Origin: Sporosarcina sp. NCCP-2716
GTDB lineage: Bacteria > Bacillota > Bacilli > Bacillales_A > Planococcaceae
NCBI RefSeq assembly: GCF_023707985.1
Contig: NZ_BRCF01000006.1
Location: 1-64,000, forward strand
Direction: 5' to 3'
DNA: 64,000 bases
The number at the start of each line of letters is the position of its first letter. Within the stretch, counting starts at the first letter, position 1. Both the position numbers and the translations under genes were made by a program. Under the pieces are notes generated by a model. The model was not told the DNA's origin. It worked only from the letters and a program-made list of their open reading frames with translations, and did not search any database. Of the stretch, positions 26,249-34,756 are shown one piece after another.

Positions 26249-26776
26249 ACCTAGGGAAAACTTTTCGTTATAGTTGGTCGCTTCCTTCAGCGCCTTCTCC
26301 TCCTGCGGAATCCGGACGGACATCATCCAGGCGTTCAGCAGGGTGAAGGCGATGGCAGTGAAGTACGCACCGAAGATCATCGGAAGGACAAGAATTTCGG
26401 TTGCGACGATGACATAATTCGGATGGCGGATGAACCGGTATGGCCCTTTCATGACGACGTCCGCTCCCGGCAGGATGATGATCTTCGTATTCCAGAACTT
26501 GCCGAGGGATGCGAGACACCAGACACGGAGCACCTGTGTTAATAGGAAAATAGCAAGAAGGACACCCCAAACAGGCGACAGAGCGGGTTTGCGGATCAGC
26601 ACTTCCAGCAGCAGCGACACGAAGAACGCCGTATGCAACAGGACGATAGCCGGGTAATGGCGGGCACCGACTTCATAGGCACCCTGCGCTTTCATACGGG
26701 TTTCATTGCGCTTCGCGACGACCAGCTCAGCGAGCCGCTGGCAAATGACGACGATGAACAGGATCCAGAACAGCAT
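26243..26776 (-). CDS. bpsB: Isoprenylcysteine-carboxyl-methyltransferase-like protein BpsB
   Basis: A 177-aa membrane protein with about four or five helices and the ICMT-family C-terminal motif GPYRFIRHPNYV, then EEKALKEATNY. In B. subtilis BpsB methylates the triketide and alkylpyrones made by BpsA. The ATG at 26776 follows GAGGTG. It lies 10 nt after the polyketide synthase gene, so the pair is an operon. Confidence 0.9.
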   Translation of the reverse strand: MLFWILFIVVICQRLAELVVAKRNETRMKAQGAYEVGARHYPAIVLLHTAFFVSLLLEVLIRKPALSPVWGVLLAIFLLTQVLRVWCLASLGKFWNTKIIILPGADVVMKGPYRFIRHPNYVIVATEILVLPMIFGAYFTAIAFTLLNAWMMSVRIPQEEKALKEATNYNEKFSLGK

Positions 26777-26786
26777 GCCGTTCACC

Positions 26787-27863
26787 TCATTCCCATTTCA
26801 ATAGCTGCAGCTCGCCTGAAAAACCGGGACCGAGCGCTGCCAGTATTCCGTATTCTCCCGCCTGCGGTTCCGCTTCCATGAATTCCATCAATACATACAG
26901 CACAGTCGGTGACGACATGTTGCCGTTCATGCGCAGGACGTTCCGTGAGATCTCCGTCATGGAACTGTCGAAGTGCAGGGCGTCCTCGTACGCCTGCAGC
27001 ACTTTCTTGCCGCCGGGATGGGCGACGAAACGGGTGATGTCCCGATCGCTTAGGCCGTATTCCGCGAGAAACTGATGGACGAACGGACCGAGCCACTCGG
27101 TGATGATCGCCGGGATGCTTTTTGAGAAGACGACATACAATCCGCTGTTCTTCACATTCCACCCCATGACATCTTCCGAGTCCGGCATAAGTTTCGACGT
27201 CGTACCGAGGATCGACGGGCGGATTCGTTCCGTTTTCAGGGATGAGTCATCACCCGCGATGAGCGCACAGGCGATGCCGTCCGAAAACAGCGATACGCCG
27301 ACGAGATTGCTTTTCGAATAATCATCCTTCTGGAATGTCAGGCTGCACAGTTCAACAGCCAGCACGAGGACATTCGCTTCCGGATAGGCTTTCGTGAACT
27401 CGAAGGCGCGGCTGAGTCCGGACGCGCCGCCTGCACAGCCGAGCCCCCATAGCGGGATGCGCTTGACATCATCGCGGAACGGAAGCTTGTTCATGATGCG
27501 CGCTTCGATGCTCGGCGTCGCAATTCCCGTGCTCGACACGAAGATGATCGCATCGATTTCATCAGCTTTCACGGGACGGTCGAGGAAAGAAGAGGTGAGG
27601 CAGCTCCTGACCGCTTTCGTCCCGAACTCGACAGCATGGGATATGTACAGCTCGTTCCGTTCTTCGAAATCATGGTCCTTTCCATACCAATCGAGCGGCA
27701 TACATACGTTGCGCTGCTCGATGTCACCGTTCTGGAACACGGTCAACAACCGTTCGATATCCTTGAAACGGCCGCTGAAGATGGAGCGGGACAGTTCGAC
27801 GGCTTCGTCTTGTTTGATAAGATTCGGTGGCAGCTCGGTGCTGACCGATAAGATCTGGGGCAT
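26787..27863 (-). CDS. bpsA: Type III polyketide synthase BpsA
   Basis: A 358-aa chalcone-synthase-type enzyme that extends fatty acyl-CoA starters with malonyl-CoA into alkylpyrones. The catalytic triad is present: Cys143 in WGLGCAGGASG, His282 in VAHPGGKK and Asn315 in GNMSSPT. The length is normal. GGAGG precedes the ATG. With BpsB it forms the two-gene alkylpyrone operon known from B. subtilis, whose products are membrane lipids of uncertain role. Confidence 0.95.
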   Translation of the reverse strand: MPQILSVSTELPPNLIKQDEAVELSRSIFSGRFKDIERLLTVFQNGDIEQRNVCMPLDWYGKDHDFEERNELYISHAVEFGTKAVRSCLTSSFLDRPVKADEIDAIIFVSSTGIATPSIEARIMNKLPFRDDVKRIPLWGLGCAGGASGLSRAFEFTKAYPEANVLVLAVELCSLTFQKDDYSKSNLVGVSLFSDGIACALIAGDDSSLKTERIRPSILGTTSKLMPDSEDVMGWNVKNSGLYVVFSKSIPAIITEWLGPFVHQFLAEYGLSDRDITRFVAHPGGKKVLQAYEDALHFDSSMTEISRNVLRMNGNMSSPTVLYVLMEFMEAEPQAGEYGILAALGPGFSGELQLLKWE

Positions 27864-28046
27864 AGCAGAACCTCCTATAGTCGTTACCTATCTAATTTCC
27901 TATTTCCGGCTATCCGAAACGCAGGCGAGCAGATAATGAGAAGATTGCGATAAAATGAGGTACACTGGCAGAAAGAAACTGGAACGCCGGTGTGCATGCT
28001 CAGCTCCGCGATCTGCACAGCCGGCGGCAGAAGGAGGAACTGACCG

Positions 28047-28346
28047 ATGAATATACTGAAGACGCCGAACCAGCTCGGGCAAAAACCGAAATCCGTCGAT
28101 GCCGTCTGGAGCGGCTCCAATGGAAAGATACTCAATATCCAGCTCCGGAAAGGCGAAGAAGTTGCAGAACACGACGCCGACATGGAAGTCCTCATCATCG
28201 TCCGGAGCGGCACCGTCCGTTTCACCGTGGAGGGCGAGACCGTCCTGGTCGATAATGAAACGATCCTTCACATGGCACCGCTTGAAAAGCACAGCCTGTA
28301 CGCGGAGACGGACGCGGACATCTGCGTCGTGCAGATCGCCCCGTAA
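28047..28346 (+). CDS. Small cupin-domain protein
   Basis: A 99-aa single-domain cupin. The first motif is G-E-E-V-A-E-H-D-A-D-M-E-V (residues ~36-48) and the second is HMAPLEKHSLYAE (~75-87). It probably binds a metal through these His/Glu residues. Substrate and role are unknown. AAGGAGG lies 10 nt before the ATG. It stands alone between bpsA (divergent) and a convergent DUF188 gene. Confidence 0.82.
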   Translation: MNILKTPNQLGQKPKSVDAVWSGSNGKILNIQLRKGEEVAEHDADMEVLIIVRSGTVRFTVEGETVLVDNETILHMAPLEKHSLYAETDADICVVQIAP

Positions 28347-28391
28347 CGCATCCAGTCTATGCAGACGGACAGGCCGGTATGACAAGTGTAT

Positions 28392-28832
28392 TCATTCAGT
28401 CTGAGCGGCAATGAGGTTCAAAAGGCTGCTGCGGAACGCTTCGTTTTGTTCAGGCGACCGTTTCTTCGGGCCTTTCAGCCGTCCGCCCGCCTGCCGCACC
28501 TTTTGGGCGGTATGGCGCGCGAACAGCAGCTGGTCGATATTGTCGTCCGTATACCATCTGCCGTTCTGATCGATCGGCCGCCCGCGTTTCGCGAGCGCCA
28601 TCGCCGCAAGTCCGTAGTCCTGTGTCACGACAATATCGCCCGGCGCGATCCGGTTGACGAGTACAAAGTCGACCGCATCCGCACCTTTCGAGACGACAAG
28701 TGTTTCCGCCCCGTCCCGCTGCATCTCGTGTGCGGTGTCGCAAATGAGCAGACAGGGGAGTCCGTGCTGTTTCGCAGCCCGGATCGTCAAATCGACGACC
28801 GGACAGCCGTCAGCATCGACTAAAAGTTTCAT
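28392..28832 (-). CDS. yqxD: UPF0178/DUF188 family protein (YqxD/YaiI type)
   Basis: A 146-aa PIN-like protein beginning LLVDADGCPVVD with conserved acidic residues, then VSKGADAVDFVLVNR, VVTQDYGLAAMALAKRG and the C-terminal GGRLKGPKKR. These are the signatures of the YqxD family, of unknown function; a nuclease-like PIN fold is suggested by the Asp pattern. CAGGAGGTG precedes the ATG. Confidence 0.9.
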   Translation of the reverse strand: MKLLVDADGCPVVDLTIRAAKQHGLPCLLICDTAHEMQRDGAETLVVSKGADAVDFVLVNRIAPGDIVVTQDYGLAAMALAKRGRPIDQNGRWYTDDNIDQLLFARHTAQKVRQAGGRLKGPKKRSPEQNEAFRSSLLNLIAAQTE

Positions 28833-28962
28833 GGGATCACCTCCTGTTCAGCGTACCACAGCAAGCGGCGAAAATTCATCATCCCGCGAATGTTTTCATT
28901 GATCCGGATGAGGGAATAATGAATTACTGAAGTAACTCGGAATAGAAAGGAGAGGGTACGCG

Positions 28963-29193
28963 ATGGAATCACCGGAGAACAGCCAGATGACTGTAGAGGA
29001 AGCGGAGCGGTACGGCCGCAAAGTCGACGCACGCGCACGCGAACTGGAGAATACGCACTACTTGGAAGAGACACCTGTCGAGGAGAGCAAGATCACCCCG
29101 CCGCTGACGGAAGAGGAGATCAAGAAGCGGACAGGCGCTGCGAATTTCGAGAACGTCCAAAAAGGGAATACGATGAACTCCGTCAACAGCTGA
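28963..29193 (+). CDS. Small acidic protein, 76 aa, unknown
   Basis: I do not recognise a family. It is highly charged and predicted helical in the first half (MTVEEAERYGRKVDARARELENTH), followed by PPLTEEEIKKRTGAANFENV. No cysteine and no membrane segment. GGAGAGGG stands before the ATG and a terminator follows the stop. Confidence 0.72.
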   Translation: MESPENSQMTVEEAERYGRKVDARARELENTHYLEETPVEESKITPPLTEEEIKKRTGAANFENVQKGNTMNSVNS

Positions 29194-29228
29194 GCCATTC
29201 CTGTCAAAGGGATGGTTTTTTTGTTTCG
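29194..29228 (+). terminator. Terminator after the 76-aa gene
   Basis: CCATTCC, TGTCAAA loop, GGGATGG, then seven T. Confidence 0.75.
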
Positions 29229-29364
29229 AGAATTTGAGTGATCAAAGGAAGGGGTCAAGCAAAATAGCATCTTCAATTATTCGAATCATCAGTGTTCACG
29301 TGTTACACTGGGAACGGAAGAATAATCCTGACATAGCAATCCAGACAGAATGGGGAGAATGGGA

Positions 29365-30747
29365 ATGACACAAGTGAAAGTGCTCTTTGCTACAGATGAA
29401 ATGATCGAACAAAACGGGGATCTGACTGCGTTTGCACAGCAGATTCCGGCTGGTACGGGCAGCATGGTTTTTGCAGACGGACAGCAATGGATGGTCCTCA
29501 ACGTCAAAGAAGGCAAGGAAGGATGCCTGGAAACCGTCCGCTCAATCGCGGGAGAAGCGGCCCGGACACTGAGCTGCGCGAAAGTCGAAAGTGCAGAGGT
29601 ATCGGCAAAATCCCTTGGCCGGCAGTTCTCGGGAATCTCGGGGGAGGAAGCGGCAGTCGCCTTCACGGAAGGCTGGTACTTGGGAGCGTATCAGTTCCTC
29701 ACATACAAATCGGACGCAGAACCGTTCTGCACGAAACTGACCATCGAAGGGTCCGCGGAACAGGACACAAAGACCGGCGAACTGCGCGCGGAAGCGATGT
29801 CGTTCTCTCGCGACCTCATGAACGAACTGTCCGACGTCCTTAACCCGGAGACATACCCGGAGCGCCTGAGAGAAGCATTTGACGGAACGGACACATCGAT
29901 CACCGTCCATGACAAAGCGAAACTGGAAGAGATGAAGATGAACGGCGTCCTCACCGTCGCCCGCGGCAGCCGCTATGCGCCGTCATTCGTCGAAATGACG
30001 TACAGCAGCAATTCCGAAAAGCCGCTCATCGCGCTTGTCGGCAAAGGCGTCACATTCGACACGGGCGGCATCAGCTTGAAGAGCGGGAAAGACTTGAGCG
30101 ATATGCGCATGGACATGGGCGGTTCGGCGGCGGTTGCCGGAGCCATGAAACTCCTCGTCGACTCCGGAGCGGACGTCAACGTCATAGCGCTCATCCCGAT
30201 GGTCGAGAACACAATCGATAATACCGCTGTCCTGCCGGGAGAAGTCATCCGCTACAAAAACGGTCACACCGTCCAAGTCGGCAACACGGATGCGGAAGGC
30301 CGGCTGATCTTGGCGGATGCATTGATCCGTGCAGGCGAACTGAACGCGGACTACGTCGTCGACATCGCGACCCTGACAGGATCGATCGAAAACGCACTCG
30401 GCTCGGACATCGCAGGTGTCTTCGGCGATGACGAACTGGCGCACACGCTGAAACGGATCGGTGCTGAAAACGGTGACGCTGTCTGGCCGATGCCGCTCGT
30501 CGAAGCATACGACGCAACACTCAGCAGCGACTATGCGGACTTCAACAATATCAGCTCGCTCAGCTTTGCCGGCTCGATCACAGCGGCTTTGTTCCTGCGC
30601 CGCTTCGTTTCAAAAGACACACGCTGGCTCCACGTCGACATGGCCGGTGCCATGCAGAAAACGTCGGCTTCCGGCTATTACCCGAAAACCGCAACCGGCT
30701 ACGGCGCACGACTGCTCGCCGATTATGTATCTGAAATTTCGAAGTAA
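29365..30747 (+). CDS. pepA: Leucyl aminopeptidase (M17)
   Basis: A 460-aa cytosolic aminopeptidase that removes N-terminal residues from peptides. The two metal-site regions are complete: GKGVTFDTGGISLK, DMRMDMGGSAAV and NTDAEGRLILADAL. The N-terminal third is the poorly conserved domain usual for M17 enzymes. The ATG at 29365 follows GGGGAGAA; an upstream ATG at 29350 sits on that ribosome site. Confidence 0.95.
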   Translation: MTQVKVLFATDEMIEQNGDLTAFAQQIPAGTGSMVFADGQQWMVLNVKEGKEGCLETVRSIAGEAARTLSCAKVESAEVSAKSLGRQFSGISGEEAAVAFTEGWYLGAYQFLTYKSDAEPFCTKLTIEGSAEQDTKTGELRAEAMSFSRDLMNELSDVLNPETYPERLREAFDGTDTSITVHDKAKLEEMKMNGVLTVARGSRYAPSFVEMTYSSNSEKPLIALVGKGVTFDTGGISLKSGKDLSDMRMDMGGSAAVAGAMKLLVDSGADVNVIALIPMVENTIDNTAVLPGEVIRYKNGHTVQVGNTDAEGRLILADALIRAGELNADYVVDIATLTGSIENALGSDIAGVFGDDELAHTLKRIGAENGDAVWPMPLVEAYDATLSSDYADFNNISSLSFAGSITAALFLRRFVSKDTRWLHVDMAGAMQKTSASGYYPKTATGYGARLLADYVSEISK

Positions 30748-30767
30748 GGGATGCCTGAGTGACAGGT

Positions 30768-30825
30768 GCCTGTGCAGCAAACAATCGTGAATGTTTTAAC
30801 ATTCACGACAATTTGCCGCACAGGC
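30768..30825. repeat. 58-bp imperfect palindrome downstream of pepA
   Basis: Three nested arms face each other: GCCTGTGC/GCACAGGC, GCAAA/TTTGC and TCGTGAATGTT/AACATTCACGA, with a CAA:CAA internal loop. There is no T-run, so it is not a classic terminator. It may be a REP- or MITE-like element. The flank GTGACAGGTGCCTGT resembles repeats I have seen in this group of bacteria, from memory. Confidence 0.75.
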
Positions 30826-30912
30826 GTTTGACTTTATGGGCCCCTGTGTGATGAAGAGATTGACCAAAGATTAACTCAGCAGACGGGCCAAAAAGTAGTA
30901 TACGAACAGTTG

Positions 30913-31045
30913 CTTTCCGTTCCGGCGCACGCTTTCCCGAGGGCGTGACTTGAGCCTCCTCGGTCGCAAAAAGCGCTCCCTGCGGGGTCTCAAGGCGCAC
31001 GCTGATCCTCCGGGAGTCGGCGCCTGCACTCCAAGCAACGGAAAG
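30913..31045. repeat. 133-bp imperfect inverted-repeat element, probably dispersed
   Basis: The ends CTTTCCGTT and AACGGAAAG are perfect inverted repeats. Inside, CTTGAG/CTCAAG and CCGAGG/CCTCGG also face each other. It codes for nothing. The sequence style (GAGCCTCCTCGG, CTGCGGGGTCTCA) is that of intergenic elements repeated through Bacillales genomes. A second copy is not in this window. Confidence 0.65.
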
Positions 31046-31102
31046 TGGTATAAATAGAGCATCAATTCATTAAACGGGCCATTTAATTGGAAAGAAAGTT
31101 TG

Positions 31103-31390
31103 ATGTATCTTAAAGGGGTGTTGGAAATTAAAAGGTTAACTTTTATGGGTGGGATATTATTTATTTCGGGAACCTTATTATATGGCATAGTACATCTTGC
31201 TATTGCTAACTATATTCCAAATATGCAAGGTTGGAGCGACCCGCCAGGAAAATTCCAACAAGCGCGCAATGAAATCGGGGTTAACATTCCTTACTTTTTA
31301 AGTATTATCATTATGGTTTTAGGTTTAATAATTTTGTTTTTGAGAGAGTTAAAGGTAATCGTGAACCTCTTGATAACTGAGAAAAAATAA
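31103..31390 (+). CDS. Small AT-rich membrane protein, 95 aa, unknown
   Basis: Two hydrophobic segments (roughly residues 13-36 and 61-82) flank a hydrophilic loop, and both ends are charged. I see no known family. Base composition is far more AT-rich than the neighbours, which points to transfer. The upstream GGAAAG could serve as ribosome site for the ATG at 31103. It sits alone in an accessory gap. Confidence 0.6.
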   Translation: MYLKGVLEIKRLTFMGGILFISGTLLYGIVHLAIANYIPNMQGWSDPPGKFQQARNEIGVNIPYFLSIIIMVLGLIILFLRELKVIVNLLITEKK

Positions 31391-31753
31391 TCTTTATTGA
31401 CCAAAGAAGACACTTTTCAGAAAAACAATCTTCTGCAATCGGGCGCATTCAAGAATAATGTTTCAACCAATTGCCTAGTTGATTGGAAAGGGAAAAGTAT
31501 TCGTGAATGTAGTATAGAACTTACGGGAGATGCGGTACAATACTAAAGGGACGGCACTCCGGTCCCGGACAGAAAGTATAGGTTGGGTGTGGGCGGCGTA
31601 TGGATGGCTGCTGAATGGATTTGTCTTCTTGATAAAAGGAGCCGGCTTCTTTGTGGACGGTTCTTCCAATAGTGCAAGACTGCCGTGGAATTGAGCGGCG
31701 TTCATTTGTGGAAGGAATTCATAAGAACTTGTGGAAAGAGGGAGGTGCAGGAC
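31391..31753. other. Intergenic stretch, no gene seen
   Basis: AT-rich at first, then ordinary composition. Reading frames here lack ribosome sites or recognisable products. I see nothing else supportable. Confidence 0.5.
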
Positions 31754-31903
31754 ATGGGAAAATATCAACTGGATTACAAAGGCATGCAGGCAGTGTCAAA
31801 GTATCAAGAAAAACGAAAGCCGGACCAATTCGATAAAAAGAAGCATCTTGAAAAGCTTCGTAAAGAGTATTTGGAGAAAAAGCAAAAACAAAGAGATGAA
31901 TAA
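31754..31903 (+). CDS. Small basic protein, 49 aa, unknown
   Basis: The product is lysine-rich (KYQLDYKGMQAVSKYQ then KKKHLEKLRKEYLEKKQKQ) and probably one long helix. The ATG at 31754 is 6 nt after GGAGGTG, a very good ribosome site and the main reason to call it. A terminator lies downstream. No function can be assigned. Confidence 0.62.
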   Translation: MGKYQLDYKGMQAVSKYQEKRKPDQFDKKKHLEKLRKEYLEKKQKQRDE

Positions 31904-31957
31904 TCAGTTGATTGGACCATGCGCAAGCTAGAGTCTATTCATCCCTGTAACAACACC

Positions 31958-32004
31958 GAACCAGAAAAACAAGCCGCCCCGGCAACGGAGCGGCTTGTTT
32001 TGGT
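31958..32004. terminator. Bidirectional terminator
   Basis: AAAACAAGCCGC, loop, GCGGCTTGTTTT. It lies between the 49-aa gene and the convergent methyltransferase. Confidence 0.88.
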
Positions 32005-32006
32005 AT

Positions 32007-32948
32007 TCACTTACAGACGACGACTTCCCGTTCGAAATGGGCTTTCCGGGCGATGCACCGGTCTGTGACCGTAAACCCGGCGTCTTCGAGCAGGTCGTCC
32101 ATCGGTTCGATCGTGACGAGGACGAGCCGGTCGGTGAGGCGGCGGGCGGCGTTCAGGATGGACGCCTGCTGTTCCCGTGTCGCGTGGGTGTACAGGTTAT
32201 ACGGCATGTCGATGACCGCCGCGTCATAATGGCCGGCAGCCTCTTCGATCGGTCCGACGTCCACGATGCCGGTGAGACCGAAATAGTCGAGGTTCTTCCG
32301 GGAACCGAGTACAGCTAATGGATTGATATCCCGGCCGGCCATGTCGATATCCATCGAACGCGCTTCAACGAGGACGTTGCCGATTCCGCAGCATGGATCG
32401 ATGGCCCGGATCCCTTCCGGCTGCGGCACGGCGATATTGGCCACTGCACGGGCGACACGTGTGCTGAGTGCAGTCGAATACATTTCAGGCTTCTTAATAT
32501 GGTCCCGCCAGACGGCCGTATTCTCCACCAGGCTGCCGAACAGGAAAAGATCCCCGATACGGACGACGCCAAAGAGTGTGTCCGGAGTGGACAGGTCGGC
32601 CTCCGCAGCCATCGGAAGTCCGACGGCCCGCTCGATCTGCCGCCGCTCCGGGTGGGGGATCTTCTTGGTTTCGCCTAAGTCCATCGTATTCAGGCAGCGG
32701 ATCTGGAACGTCCTCCCGTCATCCGGGAGGGCCGCAGCAAACCGGATGATCTCTTCGAGAGAACCGGCCGCAGTCAGTACGTCGAGCCGCTCTTTCATGA
32801 AAGGGCTCCGCTCCGTATCTATACAGCGGCTGCTGAACAGGTAGTTGCCGCCAGTATCCTTGCCGAAGAGCGCGCGCATTTCAAGCCGGCAGAGCTCGTG
32901 ATCATCGGTCTGCCGGACGTACGTGTAGAGATACCGGTCCGTCTGCAT
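32007..32948 (-). CDS. Trm11/THUMP-like RNA (guanine-N2) methyltransferase
   Basis: The 313-aa product carries a SAM-binding motif AIDPCCGIGNVLVEA near residue 190 and a catalytic motif IDMPYNLY (N/DPPY-type variant) near 245. A long N-terminal part resembles the RNA-binding region of TRMG10/Trm11-type enzymes. RNA is the likely substrate; the exact nucleotide is not known. The ATG at 32948 is 9 nt from GAGGC; a GTG at 32957 overlapping the upstream stop is an alternative. It is translated directly after the 192-aa gene. Confidence 0.8.
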   Translation of the reverse strand: MQTDRYLYTYVRQTDDHELCRLEMRALFGKDTGGNYLFSSRCIDTERSPFMKERLDVLTAAGSLEEIIRFAAALPDDGRTFQIRCLNTMDLGETKKIPHPERRQIERAVGLPMAAEADLSTPDTLFGVVRIGDLFLFGSLVENTAVWRDHIKKPEMYSTALSTRVARAVANIAVPQPEGIRAIDPCCGIGNVLVEARSMDIDMAGRDINPLAVLGSRKNLDYFGLTGIVDVGPIEEAAGHYDAAVIDMPYNLYTHATREQQASILNAARRLTDRLVLVTIEPMDDLLEDAGFTVTDRCIARKAHFEREVVVCK

Positions 32949-32953
32949 ATCCG

Positions 32954-33532
32954 TCACGCCTCTTCCTCGAGTTCTGCGAGCATGCGGAACACCAAGTCAT
33001 ACAGGAACTGCACGGTTTCATCGAACGTGAAATCCTCGGAGAACCCTTCGGCATAGTCGAGCGCGATGTTGACGTCCCATAACCCGTCTTCATTCGAGAA
33101 CATGAGGCTGCGCGTACCTGGCGCGGTGCCGAGCTTGCTGTCGATGTACGTCTTCAGCTGTTCGCCGTATTTCTTCTGGACCCGGAGACCGAACAGTGCC
33201 GTCACCGTGCCGAACACATCGTCTACCTCGAGGGAAACACCGTCGATGCCGACTGTCGAAAGCAGCGGTTCTTCCGCGTATACATAGTCGCCGGGGTGCT
33301 GTTTGACATAGGAGACCGGCGTATTGCTGAGTGCCTGTTCAGGGGTCCGTTCTTCGTCGGTCTCTTTGTCTGAAAGACTGTATGCGGGGCTGAACGGCGG
33401 CGCCGGGACGACCGATGCCCCTTCCGGCAGAAGTGCGTGTTTCTCGGCGAATTCTTTCTGGACTGCGTTCAGCGGGACAGCGCCTGCTGAACTGTTCGTT
33501 TCGATATAGGTTTTCAACCATTTCGTTATCAT
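32954..33532 (-). CDS. Hypothetical protein, 192 aa
   Basis: I do not recognise this protein with confidence. It begins MITKWLKTYIETN, has a proline-rich linker (VVPAPPFSPAY) and a C-terminal half with LEVDDVFGTVTALFGLRVQKKYG and GLWDVNIALDYAEGF. It is acidic and lacks a signal peptide. The ATG at 33532 is 10 nt after AAGGAG. It is probably co-transcribed with the following RNA methyltransferase. Confidence 0.72.
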   Translation of the reverse strand: MITKWLKTYIETNSSAGAVPLNAVQKEFAEKHALLPEGASVVPAPPFSPAYSLSDKETDEERTPEQALSNTPVSYVKQHPGDYVYAEEPLLSTVGIDGVSLEVDDVFGTVTALFGLRVQKKYGEQLKTYIDSKLGTAPGTRSLMFSNEDGLWDVNIALDYAEGFSEDFTFDETVQFLYDLVFRMLAELEEEA

Positions 33533-33565
33533 TCCAACCACTCCTTCAATACTCTCCAGTATACC

Positions 33566-34489
33566 TTAAATATGCGGTTTCGGCAGCGCATCTTCTCCGG
33601 GATACCACGGATTCACGTGGATGAGCACTTCACCGACATCCGGGTTCGCGTCTTTGATGGCGTTGCGCAGTTTGCTTGTGATGTCGTGTCCTTGCTGGAT
33701 TGTCAGGTCACCAGGCAGACTCACCCGGATATCGACGAGCACATAGTGGCCGTGCTCACGCGCGCGGAGGCGGTCGATCCGCTTCACCTCGGGCGTCTGG
33801 CGGATCAGCTGCTGGAACTCGGTCAGCCGCACTTCGCTGACGGTCTTTTCCATTAGTATATCGAGCGCTTCCTTCCCGATGTGGACTGCGAGCCGCAGGA
33901 CGAGGACGGCTACAATCAGACCAGCCACCGGATCGCCGTACGACAGGATCGGAATATCAAAATGCGTGCCAATCAGGCCGAGGCCGATCCCGATGACAGC
34001 GGCGAGGGATGCGTACACGTCCGCCAGATGGTCGTACGCCGTCGCGATCAGTCCTTTGCTGTTCTCCTTCTTGCCGATCCGGATCGTATAGAAATAGAGT
34101 GCCTGTTTCCAGACGAGTGAGATGATCGCTGTGAAGAGGGCGAGGACGCTGGCAGCAGCCGGTTTTTCGAAGATGGCGGCGATCGCTTCGATGGCGATAT
34201 AGATGGCTGCGGCGCCTAAAATAAGACCGACGAGTGCGGAGCTGATCACTTCCGCTTTGCCGTGGCCGTATGGATGATCATCGTCAGGCGGGCGCTTGGA
34301 GAAACGCATCGATGTGAGCGCCGCCGCAGACGCCACGACGTCACCGGCGTTATGGAAGCCGTCCGCGAGCAGCACAGGACTGTGGAATAGATAGCCGACA
34401 AGTATCTTGATGATCGTCAGGAAAATATTGCTGACGAGACTGACCCAGATGGCGATCAGGGACTGTACGGAATGAGCGGAACTGTTCAA
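33566..34489 (-). CDS. Cation diffusion facilitator (metal/H+ antiporter)
   Basis: The 307-aa protein has six predicted membrane helices and a C-terminal cytoplasmic domain (residues ~205-290). The metal-site pairs ADGFHNAGD (helix 2) and YDHLADVY (helix 5) fit CDF exporters; in this Bacillus group such proteins (MneP/MneS type) export manganese. The start appears to be TTG at 34489, 7 nt after GAGGAGG. A terminator-like hairpin stands in its leader, so expression may be attenuated. Confidence 0.9.
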   Translation of the reverse strand: MNSSAHSVQSLIAIWVSLVSNIFLTIIKILVGYLFHSPVLLADGFHNAGDVVASAAALTSMRFSKRPPDDDHPYGHGKAEVISSALVGLILGAAAIYIAIEAIAAIFEKPAAASVLALFTAIISLVWKQALYFYTIRIGKKENSKGLIATAYDHLADVYASLAAVIGIGLGLIGTHFDIPILSYGDPVAGLIVAVLVLRLAVHIGKEALDILMEKTVSEVRLTEFQQLIRQTPEVKRIDRLRAREHGHYVLVDIRVSLPGDLTIQQGHDITSKLRNAIKDANPDVGEVLIHVNPWYPGEDALPKPHI

Positions 34490-34528
34490 TGGACATCCTC
34501 CTCAGGGCGATAATGTTGCGGTGGGGAA

Positions 34529-34566
34529 ACAAAAACCCCTGACGAGTGACGGTCAGAGGTTTTTCG
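34529..34566. terminator. Terminator-like hairpin in the CDF leader
   Basis: On the reverse strand, AAAAACCTCTGACC, loop, GTCAGGGGTTTTTG. It lies 40 nt before the CDF start, not after a gene, so it may be an attenuator. Confidence 0.72.
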
Positions 34567-34701
34567 TGAACTTATATAGGAAGTGTGCTGTTTGAACAAT
34601 AGTTGCATTCAAAATCACTCGCTTTGCAATTGTCGTATCGTCTAGTATACCCTTCTTCACGCTCCGATACAAGCGGCAGAGCCGGTTGCAATCGGTCAGC
34701 A

Positions 34702-34719
34702 ATTGAATTATAATTCATT
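34702..34719 (+). promoter_or_regulatory. ARG box (ArgR/AhrC operator) of argH
   Basis: TTGAATTATAATTCATT is close to the Bacillus ARG-box consensus CATGAATAAAAATTCAAG. It lies 38 nt before the argH start. Arginine-dependent repression is expected. Confidence 0.7.
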
Positions 34720-34756
34720 TTATCCGATAAATATACATATAGGAGGCGTCATCCGA

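Noticed and set aside
31475..31768. A 97-codon reverse ORF in the accessory gap
   Set aside because: No ribosome site, low-complexity product and overlap with the better-supported 49-aa gene.
34490..34700. A yybP-ykoY manganese riboswitch before the CDF gene
   Set aside because: I could not find the conserved internal-loop sequences; only the terminator-like hairpin is clear.
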